The notes below the pieces were generated by a model. That model made no database searches. It was not told the DNA's origin and saw nothing but the letters and a program-made list of their open reading frames with translations. This document shows positions 1 to 5,314 of a stretch of 6,690 nt of DNA, piece by piece (position 1 is the stretch's first letter; each line of letters opens with the position of its first letter). Origin of the DNA: Chloroflexota bacterium (GTDB lineage Bacteria > Chloroflexota > Dehalococcoidia > Tepidiformales > Tepidiformaceae); assembly GCA_025350285.1 (NCBI GenBank), contig JANXYE010000151.1, forward strand, positions 1 to 6,690. Direction: 5' to 3'. The position numbers and the translations under genes are program-made.

Positions 1-10
1 GGTGTAGCGG

Positions 11-184
11 CTAATCGACCACGATGACGGCGTTCGGACCGTCCGAGTGATCAGGCTGGCGCGCAGCGCGCACGTTCGCCCACTCTTCGTCGATGCGGAT
101 GCGCAGAACGCGTACGATCCGGTCCTGCGCATCGCCGGGCAATTCCCGGAGTCGGCTGAACGCGTCTTCGAGGGCTTGAGTCAC
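11..184 (-). CDS. Small hypothetical protein, antitoxin-like in character (57 aa)
   Basis: This short frame reads MTQALEDAF at its start and then a charged, helix-forming stretch (SRLRELPGDAQDRIVRVL) followed by an acidic/aromatic segment (DEEWANVRAARQ); it ends with a hydrophobic tail, AVIVVD. Short proteins with a 'LELP...Q' helix of this kind are often annotated as addiction-module or antitoxin-like components, but I cannot assign a family and the resemblance is inference. I chose the GTG at 182-184 because a GGGG run lies 7 nt upstream on the minus strand; a second in-frame GTG at 188-190 would add two residues. The gene starts about 20 nt beyond the 3' end of the tRNA-Ser and reads the same way, so it may share its transcript. 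A toxin partner, if there is one, would lie off the left edge. Codon pattern and residue composition look coding, but the length is short. Confidence 0.55.
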   Translation of the reverse strand: MTQALEDAFSRLRELPGDAQDRIVRVLRIRIDEEWANVRAARQPDHSDGPNAVIVVD

Positions 185-205
185 CGTCACACCCCGCAGG
201 TGGAT

Positions 206-294
206 TGGCGGAGAGGGAGGGATTCGAACCCACGGTGGGGATAAGCCACGACCGTTTTCAAGACGGTTCCCTTAAACCACTCGGGCACCTCTCC
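206..294 (-). tRNA. tRNA-Ser (anticodon UGA)
   Basis: The minus strand folds into a class II tRNA. The acceptor stem pairs GGAGAGG (294-288) with CCTCTCC (216-210), followed by discriminator G at 209 and an encoded CCA at 208-206. The anticodon stem ACCGT/ACGGT encloses loop CTTGAAA, giving anticodon TGA (258-260 on the plus strand), which reads UCA serine codons. A long variable arm follows (GTGG...CCAC), typical of serine tRNA, as is discriminator G73. The T arm has the conserved TTCGAAT loop, but its stem GTGGG/CCCTC carries one T-T mismatch at the second pair. A good -10 box lies 7 nt upstream of the mature 5' end. Confidence 0.96.
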
Positions 295-301
295 ACCTTC
301 A

Positions 302-307
302 AGTATA
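302..307 (-). promoter_or_regulatory. -10 box for the tRNA-Ser gene
   Basis: The minus strand reads TATACT here, five of six matches to TATAAT, and places transcription start at about 295, directly before the tRNA 5' end at 294. No convincing -35 is visible about 17 nt further upstream (CCCGAA at 330-325). Confidence 0.5.
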
Positions 308-347
308 GCGCACGAGGGACTGGCTTCGGGACGAGTTGGGTGTAGGC

Positions 348-375
348 GCAACGGCCACGAGCCGGCGGCCGTTGC
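348..375. other. GC-rich inverted repeat / hairpin between tRNA-Ser and the isomerase-like gene
   Basis: GCAACGGCC (348-356) and GGCCGTTGC (367-375) are exact reverse complements with a 10-nt loop. The structure sits in the 218-bp gap (295-512) between divergently read units. No T-tract follows on either strand, so it is not a standard terminator. It could be an operator, or the remains of a terminator of the plus-strand unit's upstream transcript. Apart from this hairpin and the tRNA -10 box I see nothing definite in the gap. Confidence 0.35.
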
Positions 376-512
376 CCGGCCCCGGTGGCTGGAACAGAGC
401 GGTGATGGAGGCGCCTTCACCGGCCGCTTCTCCCTCCACGGGTGGCGATGTACCTTAGCGAGACTTCGCTGGCCGCCTGTGCGCGGTTGGCCACAGCCAT
501 GGAGGCGCCCCC

Positions 513-797
513 GTGCTCTTTTCCGTCCGACTTGTTTCGCGGCAGCCGCAGGAGATGCCAGCGGAAAGCTGGCAGGCGGTAGTCGCCGACCAGCTGCGGG
601 CCACGAAGGCCCACTACGACCAGGGGAAGATCCGAGCGATCTACCGCGAAACGGGCGTTGGCGTGCTGGCGATTTACGACGCGTTCGATGCCCGCGAAAT
701 GGACCAACTGCTCGCCGGGCTGCCGATGTCCCGCTTCTTTGCGGAAGTAACGGTCCACCCGGTGTGGGACATGGCCCCCACCCTCCAGAGCCTCTAG
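513..797 (+). CDS. Muconolactone delta-isomerase-like small protein (94 aa)
   Basis: The protein is 94 residues, about the usual length for the muconolactone isomerase family (MIase), which forms dimeric ferredoxin-like alpha+beta barrels and in the beta-ketoadipate pathway moves a double bond in muconolactone. Family-like features are the N-terminal strand MLFSVRL with Pro12 and Pro16, a helix at about 17-37 (ESWQAVVADQLRATKAHYDQ), then GKIRAIYRETGVGVLAIYDAFDA (38-60), the LLAGLPMSRFF turn (66-76) and the closing strand EVTVHPV (78-84). The GTG start is fixed by GGAGG at 501-505, 7 nt upstream. The next gene's ribosome binding site overlaps this stop codon, so the two are co-translated. No other catechol-branch gene is present, so the real substrate is open; proteins of this fold are often uncharacterised accessory or isomerase subunits. 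Confidence 0.82.
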   Translation: MLFSVRLVSRQPQEMPAESWQAVVADQLRATKAHYDQGKIRAIYRETGVGVLAIYDAFDAREMDQLLAGLPMSRFFAEVTVHPVWDMAPTLQSL

Positions 798-807
798 GAG
801 CCCAGTC

Positions 808-1299
808 ATGGCGGACGTAAACCCGGACGATTTTAAGGGAGCGCTTGGCTCCTGGGCGGCGGGCGTGACGGTGGTGACGACGAGGCACGGCGACGAGGTG
901 TACGGCATCACGGTTTCGAGCTTCTCATCGCTCTCGGTGGACCCGCTCTTGATCCTGGTATGCCTCGCGGATTCGAATCGGCTGCCGCGGATGATTAAGG
1001 ACTCGAAGCATTTCGCGGTCAGCATCATGGCCGAGGGCCAGGACGCTATCTCCAGCTGGTTCTCGACGTCAGGACGCGAGCCGGTCAAAAAGTTCGAGGA
1101 CTTTGGGACGATCGAGTGGCATACGGGCAGCCCAATCATCGATGGGGCGGTCGCCCATTTGGACTGCGAGCTGTTCCAGGCGGTACAGGGTGGCGACCAT
1201 ACAATTATGATCGGTAAGGTGTTGGGGGCGGCCTACGACCCCAACAAGAAGCCGCTCATCTACTACAGGCGGGGCTATCGCTCGCTGACCATGGACTAA
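808..1299 (+). CDS. Flavin reductase-like domain protein (FMN-binding split barrel, 163 aa)
   Basis: This looks like the small reductase component of two-component flavin-dependent monooxygenases, which uses NAD(P)H to make free reduced FMN or FAD for a partner oxygenase. Characteristic segments in order are FKGALGSWAAGVTVVTT (9-25), the flavin-contacting GITVSSFSSLSVDP (33-46), LILVCL (48-53), SKHFAVSIMAEGQ (66-78), SPIIDGAVAHLDCEL (108-122) and the GDHTIMIGKV motif (129-138), ending with the usual PLIYYRRGYRSL. Length is normal for a single-domain member. ATG 808 is preceded by AGGAG at 796-800, 7 nt away, overlapping the upstream stop. The usual partner oxygenase is not encoded in the window. 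Some members bind flavin or heme without acting as reductases, so the exact activity is inferred. Confidence 0.9.
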   Translation: MADVNPDDFKGALGSWAAGVTVVTTRHGDEVYGITVSSFSSLSVDPLLILVCLADSNRLPRMIKDSKHFAVSIMAEGQDAISSWFSTSGREPVKKFEDFGTIEWHTGSPIIDGAVAHLDCELFQAVQGGDHTIMIGKVLGAAYDPNKKPLIYYRRGYRSLTMD

Positions 1300-1303
1300 T
1301 GTT

Positions 1304-1615
1304 ATGGCCGTCAAAATCGTCATCGAACGGCGCGTCCTGCCGGGGCAAGAACGCCGGGTACTCGAACTCCTGAAGGCGCTGCGAGTACGCTGCCTGGAGG
1401 AATCCGGGTACATCAGCGGGGAGACGCTGCGCGACAGCGAGGATGCCCACAACCTGGTGGTCATCAGCCACTGGTTTGGATTGATGGACTGGCGGCGCTG
1501 GCATTCCTCGGAGACGCGGAAAGTCATGGAATCGGAGATCCGCATCCACCTGGCGGCGCCGGAGCGGGTGCGCGTGCTGCTCGAAGGGCTTTCGGAGAGC
1601 CATAGCGGGGCCTAG
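1304..1615 (+). CDS. ABM-domain (antibiotic biosynthesis monooxygenase-like) protein, 103 aa
   Basis: A small dimeric alpha+beta barrel protein. The ABM family covers cofactor-free quinol monooxygenases, heme-degrading enzymes and many proteins of unknown role. Visible family features are the first strand AVKIVIERRVLPGQE (2-16), a helix LELLKALRVRCLEE (20-33), the highly typical GYISGETLRDSED (35-47), then NLVVISHWFGLMDWRRW (50-66) with its tryptophans and the helix SSETRKVMESEI. The ATG lies 4 nt past the stop of the flavin reductase gene with no clear ribosome binding site, so translation probably depends on coupling. Together with the two genes upstream it forms a compact redox cluster. 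Whether it oxidises a substrate itself or protects or channels an intermediate cannot be read from the sequence. Confidence 0.88.
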   Translation: MAVKIVIERRVLPGQERRVLELLKALRVRCLEESGYISGETLRDSEDAHNLVVISHWFGLMDWRRWHSSETRKVMESEIRIHLAAPERVRVLLEGLSESHSGA

Positions 1616-1621
1616 CTCAGC

Positions 1622-1651
1622 GGTTGGCCGCCAAGTGGCCAAGCCGCCAAG
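1622..1651 (-). repeat. CTTGGCGN octamer repeat, inverted copy (3 units)
   Basis: Read on the minus strand this is CTTGGCGG, CTTGGCCA, CTTGGCGG followed by CCAACC, i.e. three degenerate octamers plus a hexamer tail. It begins 6 nt after the stop of the ABM gene. Its outer 14 bases (1622-1635) are the exact reverse complement of 1742-1755. Confidence 0.75.
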
Positions 1652-1717
1652 TTTTTGATTTCGGATTCTCGCGGGCTCTGGCGATAGATCCGCCAGGAGC
1701 ACCAGCGTCCATGTGAT

Positions 1718-1755
1718 CTTGGCCGCTTGGCGTCTTGGCGTCTTGGCGGCCAACC
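1718..1755 (+). repeat. CTTGGCGN octamer repeat, direct copy (4 units)
   Basis: Four head-to-tail octamers, CTTGGCCG, CTTGGCGT, CTTGGCGT, CTTGGCGG, are followed by the same CCAACC tail seen in the inverted copy. An 8-base period cannot preserve a reading frame, and this supports the region being non-coding. The three copies of this element fill most of the 292-bp gap at 1616-1907. Confidence 0.78.
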
Positions 1756-1803
1756 TCGCCGCATCCATCTCTCCGCCCCGAGCGCACCCCCCATTGGCAT
1801 GGT

Positions 1804-1833
1804 CTTGGCCGCTCGGAGCCTTGGCGGCCGACC
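1804..1833 (+). repeat. CTTGGCGN octamer repeat, decayed direct copy (3 units)
   Basis: CTTGGCCG, CTCGGAGC and CTTGGCGG are followed by CCGACC, a one-base variant of the CCAACC tail. The middle unit has diverged most. It lies 48 bp after the four-unit copy and directly precedes the promoter region of the Rieske gene. Confidence 0.65.
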
Positions 1834-1855
1834 TCCCAAGGCTCTGTGTCCCGCT

Positions 1856-1885
1856 TTGCGCATGCCGTCACAATCGCGGTAGTAT
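1856..1885 (+). promoter_or_regulatory. Candidate promoter for the Rieske/aminotransferase unit
   Basis: TTGCGC (1856-1861) and TAGTAT (1880-1885) are separated by 18 bp, a reasonable sigma-70-like pair. Transcription would start near 1892, just ahead of the GGAGGG ribosome binding site at 1894-1899, giving a very short leader. The upstream repeat block makes a separate transcript from the isomerase-like cluster likely. Confidence 0.4.
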
Positions 1886-1907
1886 CGGGCTGCGGAGGGT
1901 GTGGCCA

Positions 1908-2621
1908 GTGTCACCTATTCTTGCCTTTCTGGGCGTAACGATCCTGGGGACGTGGGGCCTCGCGGCCATCGCGCTTGTCGCCGGCGGGATCATTCTCATC
2001 TTCTTCCCGGGCGACGCGCAGACATCATCGGGGCATATTCTGCCTGGCGTCATTATGATCATCGCGGGCGGCGGGATGGCGGCGGTGATGAGCGGCATCG
2101 TGATGGGGCCGCTGCTCGGGCAGGACCCGCCCATCCCGATCAAGAAGCTCATCCCGGTTTCGAAGCTGACGCGCTGGGTAAAGGCCGGGTCGCTACGGGA
2201 CTTCGAGGATGGACTGCCGAAAGAGGTCCGCGTCAAGAGCAAGCGAGTACTCATCATCCGCATGGGGGATAAGGCGTACGCCATGGGTGCGCTCTGCTCC
2301 CACGCGCGGCTGCCGCTCGGTGGACTGGCGCCGCTTGCGCCAATCAAGCCGGAGCCGGTACGAGACGGCTGCGTGATGTGCCCGTTCCACGGTGCACGCT
2401 TCGAACTTGAAACGGGCAAGGTCGTGCGGGAACCGTTTGATAGCCAGTTCAACAGCCAGCACCCGATCCTTGGTGGACTGCAGAGCAAACTCTGGAAGCT
2501 CCTCTCGGCCCCACCGGTGCCACCGATGATCCCGAAACCGAGCATGAAGGCGGAGACGCAGCAGACCTACCCGTGCAAGGTAGAAGGCGGCGACATTATG
2601 GTTGCCCTGCCGCCGAAGTAG
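1908..2621 (+). CDS. Membrane-anchored Rieske [2Fe-2S] protein (237 aa)
   Basis: An N-terminal hydrophobic region (about residues 3-33, ILAFLGVTILGTWGLAAIALVAG...) and a second (about 44-70, ILPGVIMIIAGGGMAAVMSG) form two probable transmembrane helices. A Rieske fold follows (about 105-175) with Cys130-x-His132 and Cys158-x-x-His161 as [2Fe-2S] ligands and the typical HGARFELETGKV after the second pair. The cysteines that form the disulfide in bc1-type Rieske proteins are absent (CSHARL, CPFHGA), so it resembles the ferredoxin/oxygenase class, presumably of lower potential. An extra Cys155 lies three residues before Cys158, and the spacing between ligand pairs (25 residues) is long. A proline-rich tail extends beyond the domain. 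GTG 1908 is chosen because GGAGGG lies 8 nt upstream; GTG 1899 is the alternative. It probably carries electrons at the membrane, partner unknown. Confidence 0.85.
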   Translation: MSPILAFLGVTILGTWGLAAIALVAGGIILIFFPGDAQTSSGHILPGVIMIIAGGGMAAVMSGIVMGPLLGQDPPIPIKKLIPVSKLTRWVKAGSLRDFEDGLPKEVRVKSKRVLIIRMGDKAYAMGALCSHARLPLGGLAPLAPIKPEPVRDGCVMCPFHGARFELETGKVVREPFDSQFNSQHPILGGLQSKLWKLLSAPPVPPMIPKPSMKAETQQTYPCKVEGGDIMVALPPK

Positions 2622-2652
2622 GCACCGTTTCCCCTGCACCAACGTATCGGGC

Positions 2653-3810
2653 ATGCTCATCGGTATGCCCGATCTGCTTTCCCGCTGGCGGCCGGAGTTC
2701 CCGATCCTCGCCAGCAAGACGTACCTGATTAACAACTCGCTCGGTGCGATGCCGCGTTCCGTGCGCGCCTCGCTGACGGAGTACACGGACCTCTGGGCGA
2801 CGGAGGGCGTCGTCGCCTGGGACTCGTGGCTGCCCGAAGTCGCCAACGTCGCCGCAATCCTGGAAGAGATCATCCACGCTCCGCGAGGGAGCATGACGAT
2901 GTGCCAGAACGTGACGAACGCGCTGGCCGCCATCCTTTCGTGCCTGGAGTACACGCCCCAGCGGAACGAAATCGTGCATTGCGCCGGCGAGTTCCCGACG
3001 GTGGAGTACCTGCTTGATGCGCAGCGGCGGGTGGGGGCGAACGTCCTGCGTATCGGGGAGGACCCGCTGGAGTTCCCCGGCGAGGAGATCCTGGCGGCGA
3101 TCACCGAGAAGACGGCGCTGGTGGTTCTCTCGCATGTACTTTTTCGCACGGCGGAACTGATCGACCCGCGGCCGTTCGTGGAGAAGGCGCACCGGCATGG
3201 CGCGCTCGTGGTGCTCGACGCGTACCAGTCGATGGGTTCCGTGCCGTTCGACGTGAAGGAACTCGACGTGGATTTTCTGGTTGGCGGTTCTGTGAAGTGG
3301 CTCTGCGGTGGGCCGGGGGCCGGGTTTCTGTACGTCCACCCGGGGCTCGTGAACGAACTGGAGCCGAGGACGGCGGGCTGGTTCTCACACGCTCGCCCCT
3401 TCGCTTTCGAGGCGCCGCCGATCGCGTTCGCGGAGGGGATCGCGCGTTTCACCGGCGGGACGCCGAACATGCCCGCGTACTACCAGGCGCGTGAGGGCTA
3501 CAAGATCGTGCGGGAAGTGGGGGTGGAGGCGATCCGCGAGCAGGCCATGCGCCAGAGCACGCTCATCTACGAGGGGGCGCTCGCGCGGGGATTCACGGTG
3601 AACACGCCGGCGCGGTTCGCGGACCGCGGCAACCACGTCACGGTGGACCTGCCGGGAGCACAGGGCGTGAAGGAGGAACTCATTCGACGCGGGTTCGCTA
3701 TCGACTACCGTCCTGGGGCGGGGATCCGGATCGCACCGCACTTCTACAACAGCGACGAGGAGTGTGTCGCGATCCTTGATGAGATGGTCGCGATTCGCGG
3801 GGGCCGCTAG
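2653..3810 (+). CDS. Class V aminotransferase fold PLP enzyme, kynureninase-like (385 aa)
   Basis: This is a fold-type I PLP-dependent enzyme of the class V group, which includes kynureninases, cysteine desulfurases and isopenicillin N epimerase-like proteins. Seen in order: N-terminal YLINNSLGAMP (24-34), the phosphate/PLP region TMCQNVTNALAAIL (82-95), VVLSHVLFRTAELID (157-171), the pyridine-binding Asp189 in LVVLDAYQSMG, and the Schiff-base Lys215 in VGGSVKWLCGGPGAGFLYV (210-228), very like the kynureninase KWLNGGPG motif. GGTPNMPAYYQAREG (268-282) and a C-terminal domain ending YNSDEECVAILDEM complete it. Length fits the family. ATG 2653 and ATG 2665 (MPDLLSRW) are both possible; neither has a strong ribosome binding site. 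It lies 31 bp after the Rieske gene and is probably co-transcribed. The substrate is not readable: a true kynureninase would normally sit with tryptophan-degradation genes, and none is seen. Confidence 0.88.
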   Translation: MLIGMPDLLSRWRPEFPILASKTYLINNSLGAMPRSVRASLTEYTDLWATEGVVAWDSWLPEVANVAAILEEIIHAPRGSMTMCQNVTNALAAILSCLEYTPQRNEIVHCAGEFPTVEYLLDAQRRVGANVLRIGEDPLEFPGEEILAAITEKTALVVLSHVLFRTAELIDPRPFVEKAHRHGALVVLDAYQSMGSVPFDVKELDVDFLVGGSVKWLCGGPGAGFLYVHPGLVNELEPRTAGWFSHARPFAFEAPPIAFAEGIARFTGGTPNMPAYYQAREGYKIVREVGVEAIREQAMRQSTLIYEGALARGFTVNTPARFADRGNHVTVDLPGAQGVKEELIRRGFAIDYRPGAGIRIAPHFYNSDEECVAILDEMVAIRGGR

Positions 3811-3819
3811 CCGCCTGGT

Positions 3820-3942
3820 TCAGCGGCGGCGGAACGGCCGCGTGATCGCGTAGCAGTACGTCTGCACGATGCCGAAGGCGACAACAACGACGAGCGGTGA
3901 AAGCCGCACGGCGTCCATGACCGAGCGAAGGTAATGGTGCAT
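3820..3942 (-). CDS. Candidate single-pass membrane microprotein (40 aa)
   Basis: A 40-residue frame reads MHHYLRSVMDAVR, then a clear membrane-spanning stretch LSPLVVVVAFGIVQTYCYAI (14-33), then a strongly basic end TRPFRRR. This is the charge layout of a small inner-membrane protein with its C terminus in the cytoplasm. It ends 9 bp past the stop of the convergent PLP enzyme and lies downstream of the 148-residue gene, beyond a hairpin. No good ribosome binding site is seen; TTGCCA (3980-3975) and CAAACT (3957-3952), 17 bp apart, could be a promoter giving a nearly leaderless message, but the -10 is poor. I do not recognise a family. The composition argues for a gene; the short length and weak start argue for caution. 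Confidence 0.5.
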   Translation of the reverse strand: MHHYLRSVMDAVRLSPLVVVVAFGIVQTYCYAITRPFRRR

Positions 3943-3984
3943 CTGGAACGAAGTTTGGCCACCCTTAGGGGTACTGGCAATGAA

Positions 3985-4003
3985 GCTCGCGGGGCCCGCG
4001 AGC
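3985..4003 (-). terminator. Hairpin terminator candidate after the unknown 148-aa gene
   Basis: A near-perfect inverted repeat (GCTCGCGGG and CCCGCGAGC around one base) begins 5 nt after the TAA stop of the minus-strand gene. It forms a very stable GC stem, at least 8 bp with a 3-nt loop. The following minus-strand bases (TTCATTGCC) hold no real T-run, so it may be a weak or factor-assisted terminator. Confidence 0.5.
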
Positions 4004-4007
4004 CCCG

Positions 4008-4454
4008 TTAACGGCGACGCTTTGGGAGCCGGGCGCGAGCCAGCCCGCGTGGACCATCGCGCGAAACGTCCTGCGTCGAAAGGCCATCAGCGGGCACCGC
4101 GAGGGCGTAGCGGAGGAGTCCGAGCACCTCGAGGACGACCTCCCGGAGGGACTGTTCGTCCCACTGGTAGCCGTCCTGCAACGAGAGGGTCTTGGCGAAG
4201 GCGGAGGGGTAGGCCCCCGCCGAACTGGTGTAATTCACGCCATACAGGAGGACGAGTTGGTAGTCGTTGAGGCGGATTCCCGGGGCGGCGCCGCCAAATT
4301 GGATGTGGGTGTTCACGGTCTTGCGCGTGGCCCGGAGGCGGGCGTGCCAGGTACCCGACCGCAACCAGAACTCGCCGGAGCGGCCGCTGGCAAGGCGATC
4401 GAGGGCGGTCGTGGCGGTTTCGAGGAGTTCATCCCATGATTCGGCTTCACCCAT
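4008..4454 (-). CDS. Conserved-looking protein of unknown function (148 aa)
   Basis: I do not recognise this protein. It is soluble, with an N-terminal helical segment ESWDELLETATTALDRL (5-21), a likely beta-rich middle (EFWLRSGTWHARLRATRKTVNTHIQFGG, about 28-55), an aromatic stretch DYQLVLLYGVNY (64-75), a second helix QSLREVVLEVLGLLRYAL (101-118), and a basic, Arg-rich C-terminal tail that looks disordered (to LPKRRR). Its ATG overlaps the TAA of the 3-hydroxyacyl-CoA dehydrogenase gene (TAATG) with no evident ribosome binding site, so it is probably translated by re-initiation after that gene and made with it. This links it by context, not sequence, to acyl-CoA metabolism. A GC-rich hairpin closes the unit downstream. 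Confidence 0.75.
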   Translation of the reverse strand: MGEAESWDELLETATTALDRLASGRSGEFWLRSGTWHARLRATRKTVNTHIQFGGAAPGIRLNDYQLVLLYGVNYTSSAGAYPSAFAKTLSLQDGYQWDEQSLREVVLEVLGLLRYALAVPADGLSTQDVSRDGPRGLARARLPKRRR

Positions 4455-5314
4455 TACTCGTACCGGAAGAAGCCGCGGCCAGTCTTACGGCCGAGGTGCC
4501 CGAGCGACACGAGCCGGCGGAGCAGGGTCGGCGCTTTGAAGCGCGGCTCGCCGTACTCTTCGAACATGCTTTCGGCGATGAGTTGGAGCGTATCGAGGCC
4601 GATAAGGTCGGCCGTGGCGAGCGGGCCCATGGTGTGGTTGAGGCCGACCTTGCAGGCGTTGTCGATGTCCGCGGCGGTGGCCACGCCGCTATCGAGCAGG
4701 TGAATACCATCGAAGATAAAGGGCACGAGCAGGCGGTTGGCGATGAACCCTGGGGTGTCCTTCACCTGCACGGGGACGCGGCCCATCTTTTCGCAGATGC
4801 GGTGGGCGTCGGCGAGAGTCTCTTCGGTGGTGCTCGCGGTCGTCACGATTTCGACGAGCTTGAGCGCCCAGGGTGGATTGAAGAAGTGCAGGCCAATGAC
4901 GCGTTCCGGGCGGCGGCTGGCGGCGGCGAGGTCGCTCAGGGGGAGGGAACTCGTGTTGCTCGCGAGCAGGGCGCCGGGCTTGCAGACTTCGCCGAGCCGG
5001 CGAAACAGCTTGGTCTTGACGGCGATATCTTCGACCACGGCTTCGATGACGGCGTCGGCGAGGCTGAGCGATTCGAGGGTATCCATGTCTGTCGCGCCGC
5101 GGAGGCGGGAGACGGCGGCCTGGGCATCGGCGGTGGAGATGCGGCCTCGTTCTGCTTCGCGTTCGAGGCGGCGGCGAATGCCGGTGATGCCCGCATCGAC
5201 ACGGGTCTCATCCACATCGACGATAACCACATCAAAGCCGCTGTAGGCGGCCACCTGGGCGATACCGCTGCCCATCAAACCCGAGCCGATGATACCCAGG
5301 CGCTGCACTTCCAT
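4454..5314 (-). CDS. 3-hydroxyacyl-CoA (3-hydroxybutyryl-CoA-type) dehydrogenase (286 aa)
   Basis: An NAD(P)-dependent dehydrogenase interconverting 3-hydroxyacyl-CoA and 3-oxoacyl-CoA. The N-terminal Rossmann domain opens with the dinucleotide motif GIIGSGLMGSGIA (7-19), and Asp33 after strand two (VIVDVD) fits NAD preference. Catalytic-type residues are Ser122 (SNTSSLPLSDLA), His143 in GLHFFNPPWALKLVEIV, Glu155 and Asn193 in DTPGFIANRLL. The C-terminal helical domain includes VGLNHTMGPLATADLIGLDT and ends KTGRGFFRYE, as is normal. The length (about 285) is that of stand-alone enzymes, not the fused multifunctional type. The usual NPVPVMKLVE reads NPPWALKLVE. Start ATG 5314 has GGAG (5326-5323) 8 nt upstream; that site lies in the loop of a small hairpin. 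It is first in a minus-strand unit with the 148-aa gene, divergent from the hot-dog pair. Confidence 0.95.
   Translation of the reverse strand: MEVQRLGIIGSGLMGSGIAQVAAYSGFDVVIVDVDETRVDAGITGIRRRLEREAERGRISTADAQAAVSRLRGATDMDTLESLSLADAVIEAVVEDIAVKTKLFRRLGEVCKPGALLASNTSSLPLSDLAAASRRPERVIGLHFFNPPWALKLVEIVTTASTTEETLADAHRICEKMGRVPVQVKDTPGFIANRLLVPFIFDGIHLLDSGVATAADIDNACKVGLNHTMGPLATADLIGLDTLQLIAESMFEEYGEPRFKAPTLLRRLVSLGHLGRKTGRGFFRYE

Noticed and set aside
428..456. TTCTCC/TACCTT as a promoter for the 513-1615 cluster
   Set aside because: Spacing is 17 bp, but each box matches only three of six consensus bases; chance level in this region.
187..888. Long minus-strand open frame reading through the tRNA and into the isomerase-like gene
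   Set aside because: It translates the tRNA-Ser (PEWFKGTVLKTVV) and is Arg/Pro/Gly-rich antisense to well-supported genes.
417..1139. 240-residue minus-strand open frame
   Set aside because: Antisense shadow of the isomerase-like and flavin reductase genes; no recognisable features.
1713..1907. Upstream extension of the Rieske open frame to ATG 1713
   Set aside because: The extra residues translate the octamer repeats; the ribosome binding site supports GTG 1908.
2602..2652. Earlier ATG 2602 for the PLP enzyme
   Set aside because: It would overlap the Rieske gene and add residues unlike the family N terminus.
2193..3470. 425-residue minus-strand open frame
   Set aside because: Shadow of the PLP enzyme; Ser/Arg/Thr-rich with no domain signal, while the sense frame has clear PLP motifs.
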